Of a stretch of 64,000 nucleotides of DNA, positions 26,454-36,401 are shown piece after piece (position 1 is the stretch's first letter; each line of letters starts with the position of its first letter). The translations under genes were made by a program, and so were the position numbers. Below the pieces are notes generated by a model. That model saw only the letters and a program-made list of their open reading frames with translations. It was not told the DNA's origin and ran no database searches. This stretch comes from Flagellimonas chongwuensis (GTDB lineage Bacteria; Bacteroidota; Bacteroidia; Flavobacteriales; Flavobacteriaceae), in the NCBI RefSeq assembly GCF_013376415.1, contig NZ_WYET01000008.1, positions 54,658-118,657 of the forward strand, read 5' to 3'.

Positions 26454-27194
26454 ATGGATAAAAAAGTAGCCATAGTAACCGGGGGCAACTCTGGATTGGG
26501 ATATGCAACAGCAAAGAAATTCTGCGATAACGGTATTAAAACCTATGTTATTGGGCGGACAAAGGAGCGCACGGTAAATGCCTGCTCCGAGATAGGGGAC
26601 AATGCCATGCCATTGATTTTCGACCTGACAAATTTGGATGAAATACCCGGAATGATCCAAGATATTTTCGATAAGGAAGGGCAGATTGATATTCTGGTCA
26701 ACAATGCGGGCATTAATATGAAGAAAGAGTTTATCGAAGTCACGGATGCCGAATTTGAAAACATACTCCACACCAATTTGTTCAGTGTTTTTGCCATCAG
26801 TAGAGAGGTGGTGAAAAAAATGAAGGAAACAGGAGGCGGAAGCATTGTGAACATCAGTTCCATGGCCGCACAGTACGGTATGCCCAAGGTAGTGGCGTAT
26901 TCCGCCAGTAAAACCGCTATAGAAGGTATGACACGGGCAATGGCCGTTGACCTGGCCCAATTTAACATTAGGACAAATTGCATCGCTCCGGGCTTTATCA
27001 AGACCAAAATGACCGCTAAGGCACTGGATTCCGACCCACCACGAAAGGAAAAGGTCTTTTCAAGAACACCGATGGGCAAAATGGGACTTCCAGAAGATAT
27101 TGCAGATGCCGTGTTCTTTATGTGTTCCAAGGAGGCCAAATTTGTTACAGGAACGGTACTTCCCGTTGATGGAGGAAATAGTATAGGTTTTTAA
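26454..27194 (+). CDS. SDR-family oxidoreductase, probable D-mannonate oxidoreductase
   Basis: The 246-residue classical short-chain dehydrogenase has cofactor motif TGGNSGLG (9-16), NNAG, and catalytic Ser136, Tyr149 and Lys153 in the YSASK context. Its C-terminus is VLPVDGGNSIGF. Between UxaC and UxuA the pathway needs reduction of D-fructuronate to D-mannonate. No UxuB-type long-chain dehydrogenase is seen in the cluster, so I infer this SDR does that step. An alternative is gluconate or xylose metabolism. It lies 22 bp after GH67 and 16 bp before uxuA, clearly in one operon. Confidence 0.82.
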   Translation: MDKKVAIVTGGNSGLGYATAKKFCDNGIKTYVIGRTKERTVNACSEIGDNAMPLIFDLTNLDEIPGMIQDIFDKEGQIDILVNNAGINMKKEFIEVTDAEFENILHTNLFSVFAISREVVKKMKETGGGSIVNISSMAAQYGMPKVVAYSASKTAIEGMTRAMAVDLAQFNIRTNCIAPGFIKTKMTAKALDSDPPRKEKVFSRTPMGKMGLPEDIADAVFFMCSKEAKFVTGTVLPVDGGNSIGF

Positions 27195-27210
27195 TTATAC
27201 AGGACAGAGT

Positions 27211-28389
27211 ATGATCAGAATGCAGCAGACCATGCGTTGGTATGGCCCAAACGATGGTGTTTCCCTTCGGGATATCAGAGAGTGTGGGGTAGCGGGAATT
27301 GTTACCGCTCTGCACCAGATTCCAGTTGGGGAAGTATGGCAGGTACAGGATATTCAAGAACGTCAGCAGGTCATTCGTGAAGAAGGCATGGAGTGGATGG
27401 TAGTGGAAAGTTTGCCGGTACATGAGGATATAAAAAGACGTGGTGGTAACTTCGAGCAATATATCCAAAACTATAAAAAGAGTTTGAAAAACTTGGACGA
27501 GTGTGGCATCAAAGTGGTCGCATACAATTTTATGCCCATTTTGGACTGGGTGCGTACAGATCATGCCCATGTCAACCCTGATGGGACAAAAGCATTGTTG
27601 TTCGATGAGGTGGCCTTTATATTTTTTGATGTGTATTTACTAAAAAGAACGGGTGCAGAGGACGATTATACCAAAGACCAATTGATTGAAGCAAAAACCT
27701 ATGGAAACTCGTTGGACGAATCTGAAAAGGAAAAACTCTTTAAAAACGTGTTGTTGGGATTGCCGGGAAGTGATGAAAGCTTCACCCCCGAAAAGATTTT
27801 AGATCTATTGAATGCTTATCAGGGTATCGATGATGATGCCTTGCGCAAGAATCTGGTTCATTTTCTTTCCGAAGTAGCACCTGTGGCCGAAGAACTCGGA
27901 ATAAAATTGGCCATTCATCCAGATGACCCACCTTTCTCCGTGTTAGGACTTCCTCGGGTGGTTTCCACCGAAAAGGATCTCGCCGATATTTTATCTGCCG
28001 TTCCACTTGATGCCAACGGACTTTGCTATTGCACAGGTTCCTTAGGTGCCCAACCGAACAACGATTTGTTACGGATCATAGATCGGCACGGAGATCGTAT
28101 TCATTTTTTGCATTTACGGAATGTAAAACGGGAGGATGGTAAACGGTTCAGGGAATCGGAGCATTTGAACGGGGATAATCCCATGGAAGAAATTATTGAA
28201 AAACTCTTGTTGGTCATGAACAAGAACAACTCTCCTCTTCCGATGCGCCCCGACCATGGGTTCCTGCACTCTTTTGAAGCTAAAGAAAAGTACCCGGGAT
28301 ATTCATTAATTGGAAGGTTAAAGGGATTGGCAGAATTGAGAGGGTTGGAACTTGGAATTGTACATAAACTGAAACAAACGAAACAGTGA
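27211..28389 (+). CDS. uxuA: Mannonate dehydratase
   Basis: The 392-residue protein is UxuA: N-terminal MRWYGPNDGVSLRDIRECG, VTALHQIPVGEVW, metal-binding segments AIHPDDPPFSVLGLPR, CYCTGSLGA, FLHLRNV and MRPDHGFLHS. It dehydrates D-mannonate to 2-keto-3-deoxygluconate. The ATG at 27211 has an AGGA nine bases upstream; the next ATG (27220) would align better with the E. coli N-terminus, so the start is uncertain by three residues. Confidence 0.96.
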   Translation: MIRMQQTMRWYGPNDGVSLRDIRECGVAGIVTALHQIPVGEVWQVQDIQERQQVIREEGMEWMVVESLPVHEDIKRRGGNFEQYIQNYKKSLKNLDECGIKVVAYNFMPILDWVRTDHAHVNPDGTKALLFDEVAFIFFDVYLLKRTGAEDDYTKDQLIEAKTYGNSLDESEKEKLFKNVLLGLPGSDESFTPEKILDLLNAYQGIDDDALRKNLVHFLSEVAPVAEELGIKLAIHPDDPPFSVLGLPRVVSTEKDLADILSAVPLDANGLCYCTGSLGAQPNNDLLRIIDRHGDRIHFLHLRNVKREDGKRFRESEHLNGDNPMEEIIEKLLLVMNKNNSPLPMRPDHGFLHSFEAKEKYPGYSLIGRLKGLAELRGLELGIVHKLKQTKQ

Positions 28390-28448
28390 AGTCATTCTAC
28401 TTCATTGAATCCACTTTAAAGGCACATATTAATTAAACAACGATTGAA

Positions 28449-29612
28449 ATGAAATTATTGAAGATTATATCTGTTTTGCTATTGGCAATGTGTATAGGTT
28501 GTAGTTCTGGGGACGATGGGGGACCTCAAGTCGGAGGACCAACTGAAACTCCCGACCCCGATTCCGAAACACCACCAGTGGATAACAGCGACCCTTTTTT
28601 ATATAGCGCAACCCAAAACTTGAAAGATGTTGCAGATTTTCCTCTCGGAAATATAGTGTCCGCAAGTAAATTGGCTTCAACATCTGCCAGTAACACCACT
28701 TTTAAGGATATCTTGAACCAGGAATACAACAGCATCACTGCCGAAAACGACATGAAGATGGCCAATATGTTCACTGGTCCGGATACTTACGATTTTAGCG
28801 ACGGAGATGCCATTGTTGCCTATGCTCTGGAAAATGGGTTTAGAGTGCACGGCCATGCATTGATTTGGCATTCGTCCATTCCCAATTGGTTGAACACTTT
28901 TGAAGGTACAGATGAAGAATTTGAAGCCCAGATAGAGGCATATGTCAAAGCAACCGTAGCACATTTTGCTGAAGTGACCGATGGTGACGGAGTTCCTGTG
29001 GTAGCATCCTGGGATGTGGTAAATGAATATTTTGATGGTTCCGCTGTACGTACTTCCTTGTTCACTCAACGTATCGGTACGGATTTTCACGAAAAGGCCT
29101 TTCAATGGGCCAGAGAGGCCGACCCCGATGTGAAATTGTTCTACAACGATTACAATATAGCTGGAGAGGTTGACAAACGTAACGCCATTATAAGCATGGT
29201 CTCCAACTTTATATCCGATGATATTCCAATCGACGGGATAGGTATGCAAATGCACCTGAACCACGATTGGCCATCAACGGATTTGCCGACATCTATCCAG
29301 GATATCGCCGATACGGGGTTATTGGTCCATATTTCGGAGCTGGATGTAAAAGCAAATTACAGTGATGACCTCAGTGAGCTGACCGTGGAAAGGGCCCAAG
29401 CCCAAGAAGAGCAGTATCAAAGAGTCGGATATTATTACACCAGCATAGTTCCACAGGCACAGCAATTTGGTTTGACCATATGGGGTGTTAGAGATCAAGA
29501 TAGTTGGCTGTACGATGGTGGTTCCGATTGGCCATTATTGTATGATAATGATTTCAATACCAAAATCACCCACAGGGGATTGGTCGATGGATTGGAAGGA
29601 GTGGCACCTTGA
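28449..29612 (+). CDS. GH10 endo-1,4-beta-xylanase, surface lipoprotein
   Basis: The 387-residue lipoprotein has Cys18 (MCIGC) followed by SSGDDGG, an acidic export-type signal that suggests the cell surface. A Pro/Thr/Asp-rich linker runs to about residue 48. The GH10 barrel contains acid/base Glu193 in WDVVNEYFDG and nucleophile Glu297 in HISELDVK, with ITAENDMKMANM and HGHALIWHSS. It cuts xylan chains into oligosaccharides that SusCD can take up. It lies 59 bp after uxuA and 29 bp before the GH43 start. Confidence 0.95.
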   Translation: MKLLKIISVLLLAMCIGCSSGDDGGPQVGGPTETPDPDSETPPVDNSDPFLYSATQNLKDVADFPLGNIVSASKLASTSASNTTFKDILNQEYNSITAENDMKMANMFTGPDTYDFSDGDAIVAYALENGFRVHGHALIWHSSIPNWLNTFEGTDEEFEAQIEAYVKATVAHFAEVTDGDGVPVVASWDVVNEYFDGSAVRTSLFTQRIGTDFHEKAFQWAREADPDVKLFYNDYNIAGEVDKRNAIISMVSNFISDDIPIDGIGMQMHLNHDWPSTDLPTSIQDIADTGLLVHISELDVKANYSDDLSELTVERAQAQEEQYQRVGYYYTSIVPQAQQFGLTIWGVRDQDSWLYDGGSDWPLLYDNDFNTKITHRGLVDGLEGVAP

Positions 29613-29641
29613 TAAAAACATGGAATCATTATAACCAAATT

Positions 29642-31324
29642 ATGAAGAAGATAGTTTTATTGTTACCCACAATTTTGTTGTTTTTGAGTCCAATGGCCTC
29701 GAAATCACAGACCACTACATTGGTCAACCCGATCCTGACCGGTTTTTACCCCGACCCCAGTATTGTAAAAGTGGATACCGATTATTATTTGATCAATTCT
29801 ACCTTTTCCTACTTTCCTGGCATTCCGGTAATGCACAGCAAGGACTTGAAAAACTGGAAACAGATAGGAAATGTAATCCACCGCCCTTCTCAAATGGATT
29901 TTATGGGCGAACGGATGACCCGGGGATTGTTTGCCCCGGCCATTAGTCATCACAAAGGTATTTTCTATGTCAGTTGCACGGATATCGATAACATGGGCAA
30001 TTTTGTGGTGACGGCGACGGACCCTGCCGGGCCATGGAGCGACCCTGTTCTGCTTCCAGAAGTAAGTGGGATTGATCCTTCCATATATTTTGACAAGGAT
30101 ACTGATAAGGCCTATATCATTTACAATAGTGATGCCCCGGATAGGAAGCCCTTATATTCTGGGCACAGAACCATCAGAATGTATGAGTTTGATTATGAAA
30201 ACTTGAAAACAGTAGGAGAAGAAATACAGCTGGTGAACGGGGGAGTGGACATTTCAGCAAAACCGGTATGGATAGAAGGTCCGCACATTTGGAAAAGAAA
30301 TGGGTGGTACTACCTGTATGCTGCAGAAGGGGGTACATCCGTCAACCATTCCGAAGTGGTTTTCAGGAGCAAATCACCCCAAGGCCCTTATGTTCCCTAC
30401 AAGAACAATCCCATCCTTACCCAAAGGCATTTGCCAGAGGAGAGGGACAACCCAATTACTTCAACGGGACATGCTCAATTTGTTGAAGGCCCGGATGGCA
30501 AGACCTATTCTATCTTTTTGGCCGTTAGACCGTATGAGGGAGATTATTACAATACAGGTCGCGAAACTTTTATTGCCCCGATTGAATGGAAGAACGACTG
30601 GCCCCACTTTGATTTGGGCGGAGAGGAAGTAAAGTATGCGTATGACTTTGATTACAAGGAAGCGCCCCAGAAAGATGCTTTGCCACAATCTGGTAATTTT
30701 GAGTATACACTGGATCTGAAAAAAGGATTGGACCCATCCTTACTCTTTCAGAGAACTGTTGATAGCAGTTCGTTTTCCATATCCAAAAAAGAAGGTTTGG
30801 TGCTAAAGTTAAAGCCCGGGACCATTACGGAATATGGAAACCCTTCCTTTGTTGGAAAACGTCAGCAACATTTAAATAGCAGAGCAGAGACTCAAATACA
30901 CTTTGATGCGAAAGCTCAATATGAAAAAGCCGGTTTAGTGGCCTTTCAAAATGAAAAGCACTTTTATTTTTTGGCAATTTCCCAGAAAGAAGGTCAAAAG
31001 GTTATCCAGCTGTATAAGAGCAATCCTGATGAAGGAGAAATGGATGAACTGGCAAATCTTCCTTTGAAAGTTGATGATACTAAGATTAAACTAGCTATTG
31101 AATCCAAAGGAGCTACGTACAGCTTCCACTATTGCGTAAATGGCAAAGATTGGCAATTGGTGAAGGATAATGTGGACGCCAAATTTTTGAGCACTAAGGT
31201 AGCGGGCGGATTCATTGGCTGTTTGTATGGTATGTACGCTACATCATCCGGGGAGAAGTCGGAAAACTCAGCTTCCTTTGAATATTTAAAATATACGGGT
31301 AATGACCCTGTATTTAGGGATTGA
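29642..31324 (+). CDS. GH43 family beta-xylosidase/alpha-L-arabinofuranosidase (two-domain)
   Basis: The 560-residue exported enzyme starts at the ATG at 29642; the in-frame TTG at 29609 overlaps the GH10 stop and lacks signal-peptide character. The signal peptide ends near SKSQ. The five-bladed propeller carries the GH43 triad: Asp38 (FYPDPSI), Asp145 (GIDPSIYF) and Glu212 (WIEGPHIW). A C-terminal beta-sandwich (about 360-555) resembles the DUF1349 domain found in the GH43_12-like group. It should act in the periplasm on xylo- or arabinoxylo-oligosaccharides; which sugar is released cannot be told. It ends the plus-strand operon at a strong terminator. Confidence 0.92.
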   Translation: MKKIVLLLPTILLFLSPMASKSQTTTLVNPILTGFYPDPSIVKVDTDYYLINSTFSYFPGIPVMHSKDLKNWKQIGNVIHRPSQMDFMGERMTRGLFAPAISHHKGIFYVSCTDIDNMGNFVVTATDPAGPWSDPVLLPEVSGIDPSIYFDKDTDKAYIIYNSDAPDRKPLYSGHRTIRMYEFDYENLKTVGEEIQLVNGGVDISAKPVWIEGPHIWKRNGWYYLYAAEGGTSVNHSEVVFRSKSPQGPYVPYKNNPILTQRHLPEERDNPITSTGHAQFVEGPDGKTYSIFLAVRPYEGDYYNTGRETFIAPIEWKNDWPHFDLGGEEVKYAYDFDYKEAPQKDALPQSGNFEYTLDLKKGLDPSLLFQRTVDSSSFSISKKEGLVLKLKPGTITEYGNPSFVGKRQQHLNSRAETQIHFDAKAQYEKAGLVAFQNEKHFYFLAISQKEGQKVIQLYKSNPDEGEMDELANLPLKVDDTKIKLAIESKGATYSFHYCVNGKDWQLVKDNVDAKFLSTKVAGGFIGCLYGMYATSSGEKSENSASFEYLKYTGNDPVFRD

Positions 31325-31355
31325 TGCAAAATTCCAGCATTCTTTTTATAAATAG

Positions 31356-31390
31356 AAAAGGGACATCATTATCGATGTCCCCTTTTTTTT
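31356..31390. terminator. Terminator between the GH43 and esterase genes
   Basis: AAAAGGGACATC (31356-31367) pairs with GATGTCC (31374-31380) extended by CCTTTT; eight T residues follow. It closes the GH67-GH43 operon and could also serve the convergent esterase gene. Confidence 0.85.
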
Positions 31391-31407
31391 GCCTTGGCTA
31401 ATTTAAC

Positions 31408-33366
31408 CTATTTAGTTCTGAAAGGTGATGCTGGAAGTCCTTCCTTGTTGTATAAATTCGGATTATCGGGATTGTCGGCCCATGCATATCGTACATATTT
31501 TGGGTTTGGAACTTCATCACTCCAAACGATTACTTTATCACCATCAATTTTCGCGTTGGCCCAAACAAAGTTTTTGTCTTCGCCAGCAATCTCGAAGCTA
31601 TCAAGGGCCTCACCATCATCAGTGGTCAATCCACCTCCAATATGGGAAAATGAAATGATGATTTTATCGTTCTCAACCTTGGAAGATTGGTAGAGCGGCC
31701 CGGAATAGACGATATCTTCCCCATATGCTATTTTTTGGGCTGCCAAAGCCATACGTTCCCCAACATCTTTCTTGTTGTCGGGGTGGATGTCGTTCCATTC
31801 CCCAAGGTCGATGTTTACTGTCATGGCTGTGTTAGCGTCGTCCCATGCCCGCAATTGCGCTTCCCTTAGTTCGGCCCAGTTACTGTCCGTAGGTGAATAG
31901 GTAACATCTCCGAAGTTGGGAAGCTGGGCGTAAATAAAGGGCAGCTCTGGGTCCCTGTAAATACCCCTCCATCCATTGATCAGGGCGTGCATTAAATCCA
32001 AATATTCTTCAGGTCTACCGGCATTGCTCTCACCTTGATACCATAATACCCCTTTAATAGGAAGCTGGGTGTAGGGAGCGACCATGCCATTATATAAGGC
32101 TGTGGGTTCATTTTGAGGATTGATGATCCTTTCCTCTGGGGCATCATTATTATGCGTAAAGGATGAAAAAGCTATAGGTGGATAGACTTCCCCAACTTTG
32201 TATTTCCAGTATCCTTTTAGGTCTACGGTATCCTTGTCGGTGAAAATGTAATACGGTTTATCCGGTACAAAACCGCCCTTACCGCTGTTGTTGGTCACGC
32301 GAATCACGAAAGTGTTTTTCCCGGCCTTAAGAAGATCGGCAGGTACATCATACCTTCTTTGCGGGTATTGGTAGGTAGTCTTCCCAACTTTTTCACCGTT
32401 GATGTACAACTCGTCCGCATCTACAATCCTACCTAAAAAAACAGTAGCTTCCGCCGCGTCCATTGATGGAGGCAAGTCGATTTCTTTTCGGTACCATACC
32501 ACACCGTTGAGGTCTCTGACCCCTTGATCTTCCCAATAGCCTGGAATATTGATCCTGCGCCAGTTTTTGGGCTCAAAGCTGACATCGTACCAAGGTGTTT
32601 CGCCAATTAGCCCCTTGTCTTTCGGTTTTTGAGATTGTTGATTTCCAGAAAAGCGGTTCATGGAATGACTGTTCACAAAAGCCGTATCCTTGTTCTCTTC
32701 GATGATTTTTAATTTTTCAGGGAATTTTTGATACCCTTCCCTGTTTATCCATGCCTCGATAGGAGTACCGCCAACACTGGCATTGATTAATCCAATGGGG
32801 ACTCCATATCTCTTGTACAATTTACGGGCAAAGAAGTAAGCAACTGCCGAGAAAGGCCGAACTTCGTCGGATACGGCTACCTCCCAAGAGCCACCATCCA
32901 GATGTTTGCTTGGACCTGTTAGGTCTGTCTTTCGGGGGACTTTAAAATGGCGTATTTCAGGATAATTGGCATTGGCAATATCCTCGGCGTAGGTAACATC
33001 ATGAATGTCCATTTGATGTACCATGTTGGATTGCCCGGAACAGAGCCAAACATCGCCGATGAGAATATCTTCCAGAAGAATTTCGTTCTTCCCTGAAATC
33101 TTCATGGTATACGGCCCCCCTGCCTTCATTTTGGGAAATTCTACGCTCCAGTCACCATGGGCATTTGCAGTAGCTTTTCTTTTCTTGCCATTGAAGGTGG
33201 CAACCACTTGTTCATTAGGTGATGCCCATCCCCAGATCATGATGTTTGCATCACGTTGCAGGACCATACCGTCCGTGATAATCTTGGGAAGTGTTATTTG
33301 GGAAATTCCCATGGTGACCGAGCAAATGAATATTATGAGGGCCACCAAGACTTTACTACTTTTCAC
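31408..33366 (-). CDS. SGNH-type sialate O-acetylesterase family protein, probable acetylxylan esterase
   Basis: The 652-residue exported protein has a signal peptide ending near GISQ. The esterase core carries the nucleophile Ser113 in LCSGQSNM, the oxyanion block GGTPIEAW, and a C-terminal DIHP with its Asp/His pair. A jelly-roll segment of about 110 residues is inserted in the middle (WEDQGVRDLNGVVWYRKEI through FVIRVTNNSGKGGF). Proteins of this family are often named sialate O-acetylesterases, but within xylan loci they are likely to deacetylate xylan. It follows GH115 by 34 bp and ends the minus-strand operon. Confidence 0.88.
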   Translation of the reverse strand: MKSSKVLVALIIFICSVTMGISQITLPKIITDGMVLQRDANIMIWGWASPNEQVVATFNGKKRKATANAHGDWSVEFPKMKAGGPYTMKISGKNEILLEDILIGDVWLCSGQSNMVHQMDIHDVTYAEDIANANYPEIRHFKVPRKTDLTGPSKHLDGGSWEVAVSDEVRPFSAVAYFFARKLYKRYGVPIGLINASVGGTPIEAWINREGYQKFPEKLKIIEENKDTAFVNSHSMNRFSGNQQSQKPKDKGLIGETPWYDVSFEPKNWRRINIPGYWEDQGVRDLNGVVWYRKEIDLPPSMDAAEATVFLGRIVDADELYINGEKVGKTTYQYPQRRYDVPADLLKAGKNTFVIRVTNNSGKGGFVPDKPYYIFTDKDTVDLKGYWKYKVGEVYPPIAFSSFTHNNDAPEERIINPQNEPTALYNGMVAPYTQLPIKGVLWYQGESNAGRPEEYLDLMHALINGWRGIYRDPELPFIYAQLPNFGDVTYSPTDSNWAELREAQLRAWDDANTAMTVNIDLGEWNDIHPDNKKDVGERMALAAQKIAYGEDIVYSGPLYQSSKVENDKIIISFSHIGGGLTTDDGEALDSFEIAGEDKNFVWANAKIDGDKVIVWSDEVPNPKYVRYAWADNPDNPNLYNKEGLPASPFRTK

Positions 33367-33400
33367 AATTATGGTTTTAGTGTACTGTTTGTTTCAAAAA

Positions 33401-36382
33401 TTATTTTATCAGGGTACTTTCAGGAGGGCCCAAATAGCTTTCTGCATTGGCGCCTTCCTTTTGTAATACCATTTTTTGCAAGACCAAACCGGGGTCCACG
33501 GCCCAATATTTGATGGTATGTGCCCCTTCCGAAAGTTCTTTTTCAAGTACGGACTGTGTCATGATGTTATCCTTGACCGCTTCATTCCACCATTCTGGGT
33601 AGGTCCAATCTGCGGCAAGGGCATCTTTATGCAAGTTCATCATTTTTGGGTTATCCCCATCAATGGAAACCGCATAGATCAGGCCTTCGTCTTTCTGAAA
33701 ATTCAGCGTAGGTGAAAAATATGTGGTCAGGTTATAGGTGCCGGAATCCAATAGATATATTTCATATTCCAAATAAGGGCCATCGTTGTTGGGGTTTTGT
33801 TTGGGAGCTGTAGCGGGCATAGTGGTAATCGCTGACCCAGTGCGCCCGAGATTGGGTATGGTCTGCCAAGAAACTTCTGCTGTTTCTTTAGCGTTCTGAT
33901 AATTGACGGCATCCACGCTCACGATACCTTGGTTCGCTACAAAGCCTTTAATGTTTTCTGCGAGATTATTGCGGATAGGGACGCTAACCTTGGTTCCTCC
34001 TTCTGAATTGTCCGCTTTAATCACAATTTCTCCTACCTCTTTTCCTTTGGGTGCCTTGTTCCAATCAATGCTAACAAAGACTTTTTCGTCGTATTGGATG
34101 GTCCCGCCCTTTGAGGACAACTGTATCCAATCGTTTTCTGAAGTGATGGTGTACGTCAGTTTCTCTTCGCCCATATTGAAGACTTCAACATAGTATTTTT
34201 GATCATTGATAGGGTCAAAAGTCGAAAAGCTACGACTGTTCAAACCGCTTGGCATCCATTGAGACCTGCTGATGCCATTTTCCACCACATAACCCAAATT
34301 GGCTTCCTTTCCAGATTGGATGAACGATACCGAGGGCATTTTGTTAAATGCCGGGTCGTTCCAACTGATATGGCCCATGTGGGTTTGGGACATCATATGG
34401 TTCCATTTACCGTTGGCCAAGCTATCCTGATAATAAGAGGTGAATTCGGCATCCTTGAAGAACAACTTTTTGGTTTTGTCAGCGTAGAAGTTGGTCGACG
34501 CTCTGTTTTGAAATGCGTACAATCTGTTCTTTCCTGCAGCGACGTACATCTCGTTCAAATTGGCACAGGTTTCAACAGGATATTGCACTAATTGATAGAA
34601 TGCAGCGTGCGCATCTGTGGGCAATTGCTCCTTCACTTTTTTTGCACGTTCCACCAGCGTTTTATAATCTTCCACCATATTTTCAGCCTCATTAAAATGT
34701 TGAAGACTGTAGGTGTTGGGTTCTATCAACTCTGGTTTTCTGCGTGAATTAAATTTGGTGTACAGCGCGATGATTTCTCCGATTTCTTGGGCATGCTTGG
34801 CACCAAATTGTTTTTGGGCCCATATAGTGTAATAGTTTGGTAATTGCTCTGCCGAAAAAGATTCTGGGTTCCAAGCAAAATCCAAAAAGAAACTGATGGG
34901 GAATTCCATGGGCTTTATATCACCAACGTTCACCAACCATATCTCATCGACTCCGTAGGAATAAGTAAGGTTCATTTGCTCCCAAACACGCTCAATTTGA
35001 GTAGTGTTCAACCACTTGTAGCTACGGGGACCACCCACAAAGTCAAAATGATAGTACATGCCATACCCCCCTGAACGAGGTTTACTGTCCAAAGCGGGCA
35101 AAACCCTTACTTGGCCCCAGTTATCATCACAGAGCAACAGGGTTACATCGTCGGGAACTCGCATGCCTTTATCGTAATATTCCTGCACCTCCTTGTAGAG
35201 CGCCCATACTTGTGGCGTTTCTTCAATAGGTTTTCCGGTAACCTCTTTAATGATTTCTCTTTGATCTTTCACGATTTTTTCTAGAAGCTCAATATTGGTT
35301 CCCTCGCTCATAGCTTCATCACCATCTCCACGCATAGCAAGTGTAACCACTTTTTCCTGTCCCTGGGTACGTTCCATACCTTTTCTCCAAAAATCCTGGA
35401 GTTTTTCCTGGTTTTTATCATAGTCCCATGGGCCTTCCCCATATCGGTTCCATTCTACATGAGAGCGCATTAAGGGTTCATGGTGCGAAGTGGCCAGGAC
35501 CACACCCATTTCATTGGCCAATGGCGCAGTTTCGGGGTCATCGTCCCATAGCGAACTACCCCACATCGCCGGCCATAGGTAATTTCCTTTTAACCTTAGG
35601 ATGAGTTCAAAGACTTTTTCGTAAAACTGTTTGTTGAAACCACCAAACTTTTCGGAAGACCATCCCGATAGTGCCGGAGCTTCGTCATTGATAAAAATGC
35701 CCCTATATTTCACTTTGGGCTCGCCCAAGGTGTACGTGTCAGGCTTTACGTAGATATTCTTTCGGACCTTTACAGGTACATCGGCCCACCAGTACCAAGG
35801 CGAGACACCCATCTGTTCCGAAAGGTCGAACATCCCGAAAATGGTCCCTCGTTTGTCGCTTCCAGCTATCACCAAGGCGTTATCGACTCCTTCAATGGGG
35901 TTTTGTACAGGAGTGATTGAAAATTGTTCCCACTTGCCTTCCAATTCGGCCACATCGATTTTGCCTTCTTCGACCAAATGGTCGATTACTGTGCTCTGGC
36001 CAACGGTTCCAATGATAATCAGGTTATTGGATTGATGGGTATTTCCAAAAATTAATTCTGGTTCATTGCCGGAGACATTACCCAAGTCTTTCTGAAAGAT
36101 CCCGGCAATTCTTTTAACTCCGGGATAATCGGACTCGCTAACAAGAAGGTCACTAGCAACCCCATTTGCAATAATTGGGAATGTATTCTCTTCTTTTTCG
36201 GTTGTAAGTATTGAATTTTGTGGGAAGGCATCCTCTGTGGGTACGGTAAGGATTTGTTCTATGTCGTTTGTTTCGGTATTGGCCTCTAACGTTTCTTCTT
36301 TACAGGAGAAGAGGAACAATAATACCACCAAGGGGTATAAGTGAAAGAAATTCGGATATCTAAGGTTGGTTCTTGTATTCAT
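33401..36382 (-). CDS. GH115 alpha-glucuronidase, lipoprotein
   Basis: The 993-residue protein has Cys27 (FLFSC) followed by KEETLE, fitting surface export. GH115 features are SPWYWWADVPV, YRGIFINDEAPALSGW, FELILRLKGNYLWPAMWGSS, SHHEPLMRSHVEW, MRGDGDEAMSEG, LLLCDDNWGQVR and YHFDFVGGPRSYKW. A C-terminal beta-rich domain of about 200 residues follows. GH115 enzymes release (methyl)glucuronate from internal xylose units, in contrast to GH67, which needs terminal ones. It sits between GH10 (19 bp) and the esterase (34 bp), so the three act together. Confidence 0.95.
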   Translation of the reverse strand: MNTRTNLRYPNFFHLYPLVVLLFLFSCKEETLEANTETNDIEQILTVPTEDAFPQNSILTTEKEENTFPIIANGVASDLLVSESDYPGVKRIAGIFQKDLGNVSGNEPELIFGNTHQSNNLIIIGTVGQSTVIDHLVEEGKIDVAELEGKWEQFSITPVQNPIEGVDNALVIAGSDKRGTIFGMFDLSEQMGVSPWYWWADVPVKVRKNIYVKPDTYTLGEPKVKYRGIFINDEAPALSGWSSEKFGGFNKQFYEKVFELILRLKGNYLWPAMWGSSLWDDDPETAPLANEMGVVLATSHHEPLMRSHVEWNRYGEGPWDYDKNQEKLQDFWRKGMERTQGQEKVVTLAMRGDGDEAMSEGTNIELLEKIVKDQREIIKEVTGKPIEETPQVWALYKEVQEYYDKGMRVPDDVTLLLCDDNWGQVRVLPALDSKPRSGGYGMYYHFDFVGGPRSYKWLNTTQIERVWEQMNLTYSYGVDEIWLVNVGDIKPMEFPISFFLDFAWNPESFSAEQLPNYYTIWAQKQFGAKHAQEIGEIIALYTKFNSRRKPELIEPNTYSLQHFNEAENMVEDYKTLVERAKKVKEQLPTDAHAAFYQLVQYPVETCANLNEMYVAAGKNRLYAFQNRASTNFYADKTKKLFFKDAEFTSYYQDSLANGKWNHMMSQTHMGHISWNDPAFNKMPSVSFIQSGKEANLGYVVENGISRSQWMPSGLNSRSFSTFDPINDQKYYVEVFNMGEEKLTYTITSENDWIQLSSKGGTIQYDEKVFVSIDWNKAPKGKEVGEIVIKADNSEGGTKVSVPIRNNLAENIKGFVANQGIVSVDAVNYQNAKETAEVSWQTIPNLGRTGSAITTMPATAPKQNPNNDGPYLEYEIYLLDSGTYNLTTYFSPTLNFQKDEGLIYAVSIDGDNPKMMNLHKDALAADWTYPEWWNEAVKDNIMTQSVLEKELSEGAHTIKYWAVDPGLVLQKMVLQKEGANAESYLGPPESTLIK

Positions 36383-36401
36383 GAATCTTTTAGAATGGAA
36401 A

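Noticed and set aside
26451..27139. Two long minus-strand frames opposite the SDR gene
   Set aside because: Both are antisense shadows of a gene with intact SDR motifs and operon spacing.
31408..33366. Sialic acid metabolism
   Set aside because: The sialate O-acetylesterase family name fits the fold, but no sialidase, NanA or sialic acid transporter is near; the xylan context favours acetylxylan esterase.
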